Assembly: GCF_963678635.1 (NCBI RefSeq)
Contig: NC_087068.1
Span: 20,378,914-20,442,913, forward strand
From: Symsagittifera roscoffensis
Lineage: Eukaryota > Xenacoelomorpha > Acoela > Convolutidae
Length of the DNA stretch: 64,000 bases
Direction of reading: 5' to 3'
This document shows, one piece after another, positions 34,101 through 46,100 of the stretch. Every line of letters starts with the position of its first letter. Positions within the stretch are counted from its first letter, which is position 1. The notes under the pieces were generated by a model that saw only the letters and a list, made by a program, of their open reading frames with translations, had not been told where the DNA came from and did no database searches. The translations under genes and the position numbers were made by a program.

Positions 34101-37100
34101 CTGTGAGGGTACTCTCAGGAGTTGTAATTTGCAAATTTAGCGTCAAATTGCGACTGCTTAAATGCTCTTAGTTTCCGTGATGTGACGTTTGTTAGGTCAT
34201 TTTTTCAATGTTCAAAGAACTTAAAAGTTTTTAAAAAACGAAAATTAAAAAATAATTCACAAAGTTTGATAGTTCCAACCCTGTAGTGGGGTGCTGCCAC
34301 AGTACTCTCAAAGATTGCTATTCTTGCCTCCAAATATGACTGCTCAAATCGTTGTAATTTTCGAGATATAAAGAGTTTTATGATTTCTTTTTTAATTTTT
34401 CAGAAAACTTATATTTTAAACTAAATCAAGGGATTTGAAATTCCCAACCTTTTAGTTGGGCTCTGTGAGGGTACTCTCAGGAGTTTTAATTTGCAAATTT
34501 AGCGTCAAAATGCGACTGCTTAAATGCTCTTAGTTTCCGAGATGTGACGTTTGTTAGGTCATTTTTTTAATGTTCAAAGAACTTAAAAGTTTTTAAAAAA
34601 CTAAAATTAAAAAATAATTCAAAAAATTTGAAAGTTCCAACCCTGTAGTGGGGTGCTGCCACAGTAATCTCAAAGATTGCGATTCTTGCCTCCAAATATG
34701 ACTGCTCAAATCCTTGTAGTTTTCGAGATATAAAGTGTTTTATGATTTCTTTTTAATTTTTCAGGAAACTTATATTTTAAACAAAATCAAGGGATTTGAA
34801 ATTCGCAACCTTGTAGTTGGGCTCTGTGAGGGTACTCTCAGGAGTTGTAATTTGCAAATTTAGCGTCAAATTGCGACTGCTTAAATGCTCTTAGTTTCCG
34901 TGATGTGACGTTTGTTAGGTCATTTTTTCAATGTTCAAAGAACTTAAAAGTTTTTAAAAAACGAAAATTAAAAAATAATTCACAAAGTTTGATAGTTCCA
35001 ACCCTGTAGTGGGGTGCTGCCACAGTACTCTCAAAGATTGCGATTCTTGCCTCCAAATATGACTGCTCAAATCCTTGTAATTTTCGAGATATAAAGTGTT
35101 TTATGATTTCTTTTTTAATTTTTCAGAAAACTTATATTTTAAACTAAATCAAGGGATTTGAAATTCCCAACCTTTTAGTTGGGCTCTGTGAGGGTACTCT
35201 CAGGAGTTGTAATTTGCAAATTTAGCGTCAAAATGCGACTGCTTAAATGCTCTTAGTTTCCGAGATGTGACGTTTGTTAGGTCATTTTTTTAATGTTCAA
35301 AGAACTTAAAAGTTTTTAAAAAACTAAATTTAAAAAATAATTCAAAAAATTTGAAAGTTCCAACCCTGTAGTGGGGTGCTGCCACAGTAATCTCAAAGAT
35401 TGCGATTCTTGCCTCCAAATATGACTGCTCAAATCCTTGTAGTTTTCGAGATATAAAGTGTTTTATGATTTCTTTTTAATTTTTCAGGAAACTTATATTT
35501 TAAACAAAATCAAGGGATTTGAAATTCGCAACCTTGTAGTTGGGCTCTGTGAGGGTACTCTCAGGAGTTGTAATTTGCAAATTTAGCGTCAAATTGCGAC
35601 TGCTTAAATGCTCTTAGTTTCCGTGATGTGACGTTTGTTAGGTCATTTTTTCAATGTTCAAAGAACTTAAAAGTTTTTAAAAAACGAAAATTAAAAAATA
35701 ATTCACAAAGTTTGATAGTTCCAACCCTGTAGTGGGGTGCTGCCACAGTACTCTCAAAGATTGCGATTCTTGCCTCCAAATATGACTGCTCAAATCCTTG
35801 TAATTTTCGAGATATAAAGTGTTTTATGATTTCTTTTTTAATTTTTCAGAAAACTTATATTTTAAACTAAATCAAGGGATTTGAAATTCCCAACCTTTTA
35901 GTTGGGCTCTGTGAGGGTACTCTCAGGAGTTGTAATTTGCAAATTTAGCGTCAAAATGCGACTGCTTAAATGCTCTTAGTTTCCGAGATGTGACGTTTGT
36001 TAGGTCATTTTTTTAATGTTCAAAGAACTTAAAAGTTTTTAAAAAACTAAATTTAAAAAATAATTCAAAAAATTTGAAAGTTCCAACCCTGTAGTGGGGT
36101 GCTGCCACAGTAATCTCAAAGATTGCGATTCTTGCCTCCAAATATGACTGCTCAAATCCTTGTAGTTTTCGAGATATAAAGTGTTTTATGATTTCTTTTT
36201 AATTTTTCAGGAAACTTATATTTTAAACAAAATCAAGGGATTTGAAATTCGCAACCTTGTAGTTGGGCTCTGTGAGGGTACTCTCAGGAGTTGTAATTTG
36301 CAAATTTAGCGTCAAATTGCGACTGCTTAAATGCTCTTAGTTTCCGTGATGTGACGTTTGTTAGGTCATTTTTTCAATGTTCAAAGAACTTAAAAGTTTT
36401 TAAAAAACGAAAATTAAAAAATAATTCACAAAGTTTGATAGTTCCAACCCTGTAGTGGGGTGCTGCCACAGTACTCTCAAAGATTGCGATTCTTGCCTCC
36501 AAATATGACTGCTCAAATCCTTGTAATTTTCGAGATATAAAGTGTTTTATGATTTCTTTTTTAATTTTTCAGAAAACTTATATTTTAAACTAAATCAAGG
36601 GATTTGAAATTCCCAACCTTTTAGTTGGGCTCTGTGAGGGTACTCTCAGGAGTTGTAATTTGCAAATTTAGCGTCAAAATGCGACTGCTGAAATGCTCTT
36701 AGTTTCCGAGATGTGACGTTTGTTAGGTCATTTTTTTAATGTTCAAAGAACTTAAAAGTTTTTAAAAAACTAAAATTAAAAAATAATTCACAAAATTTGA
36801 AAGTTCCAACCCTGTAGTGGGGTGCTGCCACAGTACTCTCAAAGATTGCGATTCTTGCCTCCAAATATGACTGCTCAAATCCTTGTAGTTTTCGAGATAT
36901 AAAGTGTTTTATGATTTCTTTTTAATTTTTCAGAAAACTTATATTTTAAACAAAATCAAGGGATTTGAAATTCGCAACCTTGTAGTTGGGCTCTGTGAGG
37001 GTACTCTCAGGAGTTGTAATTTGCAAATTTAGCGTCAAAATGCGACTGCTTAAATGCTCCTAGTTTCCGAGATGTGACGTTTGTTAGGTCATTTTTTTAA

Positions 37101-40100
37101 TGTTCAAAAATTTCACAAAATTTGAAGTTCTCATCACTTTAGTGAAGATCTGTCAGGGTACTACCAGATTTTGCGAGTTTCTCCTCCAACTTTGACCTTG
37201 TAGTTTTCGAGATTTGACGTGTTTTATGATTTCTTTTTTTAGTTTTCAGAAAACTTATGTTTTGAAAAATTCATAAGATTTGCTTCTCCCATCCTTGTAG
37301 TTGGGCTCTGTGAGGGTACTTTCAGGAGCTCTAAGTTGCAAATTTTGCGTCCAAAAGCGGCTGTTCAAAAACTCTTAGTTTCTAAGATGTGACGTTTTTT
37401 AGGTCATTTGAAAACAAAATGTTCAAAGAACTCAGATATTAGAAGTTTCACAAAATTTGAAGTTCTCATCTCTATAGTGAGGCTTTGTAAGGGGACTTCC
37501 AATGGTTGCAAATTTTGCCTCCAACTGTGACTGCTCAAATCGTTGTAATTTTCGAGATATAAAGAGTTTTATGATTTCTTTTTTAATTTTTCAGAAAACT
37601 TATATTTTAAACTAAATCAAGGGATTTGAAATTCCCAACCTTTTAGTTGGGCTCTGTGAGGGTACTCTCAGGAGTTTTAATTTGCAAATTTAGCGTCAAA
37701 ATGCGACTGCTTAAATGCTCTTAGTTTCCGAGATGTGACGTTTGTTAGGTCATTTTTTTAATGTTCAAAGAACTTAAAAGTTTTTAAAAAACTAAAATTA
37801 AAAAATAATTCAAAAAATTTGAAAGTTCCAACCCTGTAGTGGGGTGCTGCCACAGTAATCTCAAAGATTGCGATTCTTGCCTCCAAATATGACTGCTCAA
37901 ATCCTTGTAGTTTTCGAGATATAAAGTGTTTTATGATTTCTTCTTAATTTTTCAGGAAACTTATATTTTAAACAAAATCAAGGGATTTGAAATTCGCAAC
38001 CTTGTAGTTGGGCTCTGTGAGGGTACTCTCAGGAGTTGTAATTTGCAAATTTAGCGTCAAATTGCGACTGCTTAAATGCTCTTAGTTTCCGTGATGTGAC
38101 GTTTGTTAGGTCATTTTTTCAATGTTCAAAGAACTTAAAAGTTTTTAAAAAACGAAAATTAAAAAATAATTCACAAAGTTTGATAGTTCCAACCCTGTAG
38201 TGGGGTGCTGCCACAGTACTCTCAAAGATTGCGATTCTTGCCTCCAAATATGACTGCTCAAATCCTTGTAATTTTCGAGATATAAAGTGTTTTATGATTT
38301 CTTTTTTAATTTTTCAGAAAACTTATATTTTAAACTAAATCAAGGGATTTGAAATTCCCAACCTTTTAGTTGGGCTCTGTGAGGGTACTCTCAGGAGTTG
38401 TAATTTGCAAATTTAGCGTCAAAATGCGACTGCTTAAATGCTCTTAGTTTCCGAGATGTGACGTTTGTTAGGTCATTTTTTTAATGTTCAAAGAACTTAA
38501 AAGTTTTTAAAAAACTAAATTTAAAAAATAATTCAAAAAATTTGAAAGTTCCAACCCTGTAGTGGGGTGCTGCCACAGTAATCTCAAAGATTGCGATTCT
38601 TGCCTCCAAATATGACTGCTCAAATCCTTGTAATTTTCGAGATATAAAGTGTTTTATGATTTCTTTTTTAATTTTTCAGAAAACTTATATTTTAAACTAA
38701 ATCAAGGGATTTGAAATTCCCAACCTTTTAGTTGTGCTCTGTGAGGGTACTCTCAGGAGTTGTAATTTGCAAATTTAGCGTCAAAATGCGACTGCTTAAA
38801 TGCTCTTAGTTTCCGAGATGTGACGTTTGTTAGGTCATTTTTTTAATGTTCAAAGAACTTAAAAGTTTTTAAAAAACTAAATTTAAAAAATAATTCAAAA
38901 AATTTGAAAGTTCCAACCCTGTAGTGGGGTGCTGCCACAGTAATCTCAAAGATTGCGATTCTTGCCTCCAAATATGACTGCTCAAATCCTTGTAGTTTTC
39001 GAGATATAAAGTGTTTTATGATTTCTTTTTAATTTTTCAGGAAACTTATATTTTAAACAAAATCAAGGGATTTGAAATTCGCAACCTTGTAGTTGGGCTC
39101 TGTGAGGGTACTCTCAGGAGTTGTAATTTGCAAATTTAGCGTCAAATTGCGACTGCTTAAATGCTCTTAGTTTCCGTGATGTGACGTTTGTTAGGTCATT
39201 TTTTCAATGTTCAAAGAACTTAAAAGTTTTTAAAAAACGAAAATTAAAAAATAATTCACAAAGTTTGATAGTTCCAACCCTGTAGTGGGGTGCTGCCACA
39301 GTACTCTCAAAGATTGCGATTCTTGCCTCCAAATATGACTGCTCAAATCCTTGTAATTTTCGAGATATAAAGTGTTTTATGATTTCTTTTTTAATTTTTC
39401 AGAAAACTTATATTTTAAACTAAATCAAGGGATTTGAAATTCCCAACCTTTTAGTTGGGCTCTGTGAGGGTACTCTCAGGAGTTGTAATTTGCAAATTTA
39501 GCGTCAAAATGCGACTGCTGAAATGCTCTTAGTTTCCGAGATGTGACGTTTGTTAGGTCATTTTTTTAATGTTCAAAGAACTTAAAAGTTTTTAAAAAAC
39601 TAAAATTAAAAAATAATTCACAAAATTTGAAAGTTCCAACCCTGTAGTGGGGTGCTGCCACAGTACTCTCAAAGATTGCGATTCTTGCCTCCAAATATGA
39701 CTGCTCAAATCCTTGTAGTTTTCGAGATATAAAGTGTTTTATGATTTCTTTTTAATTTTTCAGAAAACTTATATTTTAAACAAAATCAAGGGATTTGAAA
39801 TTCGCAACCTTGTAGTTGGGCTCTGTGAGGGTACTCTCAGGAGTTGTAATTTGCAAATTTAGCGTCAAAATGCGACTGCTTAAATGCTCCTAGTTTCCGA
39901 GATGTGACGTTTGTTAGGTCATTTTTTTAATGTTCAAAAATTTCACAAAATTTGAAGTTCTCATCACTTTAGTGAAGATCTGTCAGGGTACTACCAGATT
40001 TTGCGAGTTTCTCCTCCAACTTTGACCTTGTAGTTTTCGAGATTTGACGTGTTTTATGATTTCTTTTTTTAGTTTTCAGAAAACTTATGTTTTGAAAAAT

Positions 40101-43100
40101 TCATAAGATTTGCTTCTCCCATCCTTGTAGTTGGGCTCTGTGAGGGTACTTTCAGGAGCTCTAAGTTGCAAATTTTGCGTCCAAAAGCGGCTGTTCAAAA
40201 ACTCTTAGTTTCTAAGATGTGACGTTTTTTAGGTCATTTGAAAACAAAATGTTCAAAGAACTCAGATATTAGAAGTTTCACAAAATTTGAAGTTCTCATC
40301 TCTATAGTGAGGCTTTGTAAGGGGACTTCCAATGGTTGCAAATTTTGCCTCCAACTGTGACTGCTCAAATCTTTGTAGTGTTCGAGAAATGTCTTTTTTT
40401 TCAAAAAATTTTCAGAAAACTAAATGAAAGTTTTTTAAAATTTGAAATTCCTAACCCTGTAGTTGGGTGCTGATATAGTGGTCTCAGGGGTTGTGAATCT
40501 TATTTCCAACTTTTACTCATCAAGTTTTTGCAGGTTTTGAGAAATGGCCTTTTTTATGGTTTTTTTCAAAAAAATTTTTAGAAAACGTAAATTTGAAAGT
40601 TTCTCAGAATTTGAAGTTTTCATTGCTGTAATTGGGTACTGTTAGATTACCCTCAAGAGCTGCAAATCTTGCGTTCAAATGCGACTGCTCACGTGCTGTT
40701 AGTTTCCCAGATGTGACATTTTTAAAATAATTTTAAAATTTTTCAACTTGGATATTAAAAAAACTTCACAAAATTTTATGGTTTTTCAAAATTTGAATAG
40801 AGAAAGACTTTAATATAAAAAAACTTATAAAAATCGAAAGTACCAGCCGTGTAATTGGATGCTGTCAGAGTACACTCAAAGGATGCAGATCTTATTTCCT
40901 ATATATGCGGTTTTTTATGGGTTTTCAAAAATTAGAAGCACCCGAGTGCGTTACGCTCTAGTCAGTTATAAAAAGTTGTTTAATCTACACAAATAGTTCT
41001 CTGGTATATGTGTGTAATCATTGATGCAGACTTTCTCGTCAACGACTGAACGAAATGACTTGATTCTTTGTATTGTTGTCGGAGCCTACATTGAGGTTCT
41101 TAATCGCAGCAAATCTATAAAAATATAGTTATCGCTAAATTTTCTCAGCAGTTTTGTTTATTATATGGGAAATATCATTTAACCTGTATTGAAGTCCGCA
41201 AAATCAACGTTACTTAATTTCTTGAAGATTATTTGAGCCTGCTTTCAAGAAAATTGAGTCTGCTTGAAATCAAGTATTGTTTTTTTTAATGAAAGGGTAA
41301 ATGGCTCTCTCCGATTAGAATGCTCTTGGCTGCAAGCAAAAAATCATATTCGCCTGAGATTGTTTGTTGGACCTATAATTTGTGTGAGAGGACAAGAGTA
41401 GAAAATATAAAGCGTTAGTAAATGTGTATTGCAAATTTTTTGTTTTAAATTGCAAGTGATCCTTGAAGTTTTCAAGGTAGAAAAGTTTGAAAAAATAATT
41501 TAAGTGCGAGCTCTTATCTCCTGAATGGTTTGTGATATTATCTTAGAAATTAAATAAACGGAATGAATGTTTTTTTTTGCGAGCATTAAAAATTTCTCCA
41601 GCAACTTCTTTTTTCTTTTGTAATGAGCTGCTCAGTGAATTTTTTCCGTCTGTTTGCCTGCGACTTTTTTTTACTCAATGGTAGTAAAAAATTGAGCGAT
41701 GAACGAGTATTCAATTTACTGAATGGTAATAATTACAGGCTAGCTTTTGGCCGTGTCTTTTCTATTCGATTTTTTTAATTAAAAGTCGATGAACGTAGTT
41801 CAGACTCTTAGATTGGTCGCTATGCTTTTTTCTTTGTTTTTTTTTCAGGAAAAGGAAATTTAAGATGCCTCTTTGAATTTTCGAACGAATTTTTTTTAAA
41901 AGACAAGTCAGTATTTTTTCTGTTTATTTGCGTTCATTGACTCTTTTCCAACCGTCTGTTGTCTATGTTTCTGATTAGTCTGGAGCGGGGTTGCGTAGAC
42001 ATGGGACCCCGCACCCACGTGACCTGAAATTGAGACATCAGGAGTTCTTGCAGAGAAATTCCATGCTGGCGGACGAGATAGAACAAGAAGACGAAGAAGA
42101 TGACATGTTCGTCTCACATAAAAATAACCCATCTATACCAACACCACAAAGAGTAAGTAGGAATTGGTTGCTCTAACATTGTTGTAGTAGTTGCCTCGTC
42201 GAGAAACAGCGTTTTATTTTCATCTTATCGGTGTTTTGCCTGAAATGATTTCTGTTGCATTACGAGAAAATCATTTTTGTAGACGGAATAATAGCTCCAA
42301 AGCATTTTTCTCAAATCATAGATCTTATCTGAAATCATTTTTGTGTTCGATAATTTATTTTTAATTTCATTGAAAATTTTGTTGTTTTAGAGCAAAATTT
42401 TTGATGCCAAAATAGTACCTCCGACATTTGCACCTTTCAACGTTCATCACAGTAAAACAAACTCTCTTGGACAGCTCAAAAGCAATAGTACTGTCCCGCC
42501 CAATCTACCTGGGCTGAAATCAAGTGTCGCGACTAACCCACTAACAAACCCAGTTTCACTTGACAGTGAGGTATCATCTCGCTACAATAGCAACAGCAGT
42601 AGATTTTTTACTAATAATTCACCTAGCGGCCTCGCCAATTCATCGCGCAGTGGATCTAGCAGTGAGTTTGCAGCTATGAATAACCCACGACCTCTGCAGG
42701 GACACAATAAGCAGTATAGTGATTTGACAACTAATGCATCAATGGGTCCATGGACGGAAATTTCAAGCGGCGCTTGTGGGGTAGGGGCTGGGGTTAGTAA
42801 GATCAAAGATGCAGTTCCATTAGCACTGAAAGATGACGTAGACTTGATAATGACTGAAGAGGATATTACATGTGAAGATAGAGGCAACAGACTCTATCAT
42901 GGTGGTGGGGGTGATGATGAAGATGAAGATGACGGAGGTTACAGTGAGTGTGGGGAAGGTAATGGCAATGACGTCATCACATCATATTCCACCGAGGACT
43001 CAATGGGGCTAAATGAGGGGTCATTGTTGGGTTATCAAGTGTCAATGGGCGATAAGTGGGATTGTGGGGGGCACTATGAGTGCATTAGGGACCCCAGTAG

Positions 43101-46100
43101 TAGTCTCAGTTTATTATCTCACCCTAAATCTCTGCCTCAGTCGCAGTCAGTGGCGTCGATGGGATTGGGATATGAACAGCAGGCGGCTCCTGTCCATCAG
43201 GCGAGTAATGTCAACAGAGCAGGCACTTATGCCTCTACTTTTTATCTCCCTCCCTCCTCCTCTTTGTCCTCATCTCAGTTTCCGCACCCAGTTTCAACCA
43301 TCCACGTAAATACATTCTTTCTCTCATTTGTGTCTCTGTGCGCTACCGATAGCACATAGAAGACGCAGCATACTAGTACCTGCATTGCTATGTATCAATA
43401 TTAAACCGGGCTTGGTTATTGGATTGTGCTGTTGTATGTTATGCTGCAGAAATGAAATAGTAAAGCGATGAACAGAGAAATGGGACTGCATAAGTTTTGA
43501 CTGTTTCATGCACAGTAGTCAGTCTGCATATTTTATTAATCTAGGGGCGCATTTCTTTTAAGTGGTTTGTTTTTTTTCTTAATTTGGGACGGAAGTTGAT
43601 GTCCAAATTTGCATAATTTCTGCATATGGTAAAATTGATTTGGGAAATATTACTCAAAAATATTAATTGATTTAATTACTCAGTTTTTCTTTAAAAAAAA
43701 AAAATGCTCAGAATGACATTTTAGGCAACCAAATAATTAAGTCAGGAAACAGATAAATTATTAAGAGTCAATGATCGTAGTATCGTAATATAGGTCGTGA
43801 TGATTTTGTTTATTTTCAGGTAAGTTTGATTTTTCGCGGTTTTAACTTTTGATTTCTTATTAAGTTCAGTTCATTTTTCCTTCAGTTCAAAAAGAAGGCA
43901 TACTCCACCATCGAACAACAATAGTAAAGGTCACGAAAAATGTTATTGACCTCTAGTTTCGTAAGTGGATTTTATATTTCAGTTTTCCCAGCGGAATAAA
44001 AACTTTATCGATTAATCCGGTTTTCTCAAATTGGTTAAATTTTATCAAAAAAAGTGTCAATCATAAATTGTATATCAATAATAAATCAATAATTTTAGTA
44101 ATTCAAAGAGCTTTAAGGCCATCTATTTTATCTCGGAAAATCGAAAGTTTAGATTTTTTCAAAAAAAAATTTTTGTATTTTTTTTTCTGTTTACTTGCGT
44201 TCATTGACTCTTTTCCAACTGTCTATTGGCTACGATAATTTATTAGGGAAATACTCAATTTTCTATTAGAATGGAGGGATCCTTTTTCAACTGCTGAGAA
44301 TAAAATTTGTTCGGCAGCCAAATGAGCTAAGTCAGGAAGTAGTCAAATTCTTTTTTTCCTGGATATAATAAGACACTGGAATTTCAACTTTCTGGTAAAA
44401 TCTTCAATAATCTTTTAATTTTTTCTTTAACTTTAGACCCAAGGAATAATGGATGTTGTTAATGACGTCTCTGAAAGTTTGGCGCCTGGTGTCAGCCAGT
44501 TTGGTTCTAACCCAGGTAGACGTCGCTCTTCTCTCACGTCGCAGAACAATTCAGACAAGGATCTGAAATTCACCTCATCCACAATGAACAAAGCCTCTTC
44601 GCCATTATCAGTATCAACTCATACAAAGCCAGCCAGGTCAGGGGTTAGCTTTGCGGCAGATCTCCCCGAAGTCCAAGTTGCAGTTGAAACATGTCAAGTG
44701 TCTTTACATCGTCTTCACCCCAGCGAGAGTTTTGGGTTCTCACTAGCACCTTTGGACCCCCCGGGTGGAATATTTGTGACGAAAATAGCCCAGGACAACC
44801 CTGAAGCACCAGCATTAAGTCTTCTGTCAAAAAATGACAGGATTCTGAAGGTCAACGACCTGGTTATATCAGACGGTGTCCTGCAGCACCAACAAGTTGT
44901 AGACATACTCAAGGCTTCGATGGATGTGACCCTGACGATTGAAAGACATGTTACGACAGTTACAAACCAACCCGAGTCGCCTCCAATCTTGACAAATTTG
45001 ACAAACACATCGCTTAACTCTTTTGCAACCGACATCAAACCAATTCCTGTGCTTAAAAAGACAAATCCCGTTTCCAGTAATCCAACTAAAGGCGATAAAG
45101 TTCGTAAAGCGGAAAAGATATCGGCATTCGGTGATGTTCAGAATCTTGACATCCACGACGACGATGAAGATGAATATGAGGATTCGACGAGTCATTACGA
45201 ATCAGTCAATCCAGTTCCGTTTCCACAGATTCCAGAGTTTGAAGAAATTTCAGTCTCTAGGAATGTAACTGGAGGCAACTGGCCTTTCACCCTGGCAGCC
45301 GGGATTCCTTTCTGGGCTGCGTGGGAACTAACTTCATCAATCGATAATTTCCCAGCTGTCTATATATCATCAGTGCCCAAAAATTCCTTCGCAGATAGTA
45401 AGAATAGAAACACGGGATTGATTGTGGGCGATCAGGTGTTAGCAATCGAAGGTCATGACCTGTCGCGACCCGGAGTGACCCTACAGGATGGCTTAGACGT
45501 TTTAGTGGCACACGCGACTGTAAACTCAATAAAACTACTGGTCAAACATCCTCCGCCACCGCCTACTGGCTTGATGGTAAATGTCTAATTTCCGTTTCGT
45601 TCATTTCAAATGCAGTTTCTTTTTTATGGTGTAGTGTAAAGGCAACGTTACGGAAACTTTTAACAATTCTACTCGGTCCTTATGAAACCATTCATAGATA
45701 CGCGGAAAAAATGAAGGGTCAATAAATGATGGCACTTATTGAGGTGGTGCCGTTTGTGGTTTTTAAGACTTCCAGTTTCAAAAGTTGAATTTGGTTTTCA
45801 GATTTGCCAGCGGAATAAAAATTTTACCTATTGATCCAGGTTTCTCAAATTTGGTGAAAAATCTGTCAATCACAAATTGTTCTGAAAAATCGAAGAGCTT
45901 TAACGATCTATTTTTTTCTTGGAAAATTGAAAGTTGAGATTTTTCCCAAAGCAAGTCTAATGTTTTTTTTTAGTTTACTAGCGTTCATTGACTGTTTTCC
46001 AACTGTCTGTTGGCGATGTTTTTTTCAGGCAATTCTAAAATTTCGACCTCACTTTGTTGTTTTTTTTTGCGGTATGACCTCTGAGCTCTTCTAAAGATCA

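Noticed and set aside
33412-40930. Regularly spaced repeats resembling a CRISPR array
   Set aside because: The units are contiguous ~180-bp satellite monomers without unique spacers, in an animal intron.
42582-42887. Minus-strand ORF of 101 codons (and other antisense frames over scrib exons)
   Set aside because: It is antisense to well-supported scrib exon 12 and has no motif.
43306-43359. Extension of scrib exon 12 to the in-frame stop at 43357
   Set aside because: A good donor (ccac|gtaaat) precedes it, and phase-0 splicing to exon 13 restores the PDZ part.
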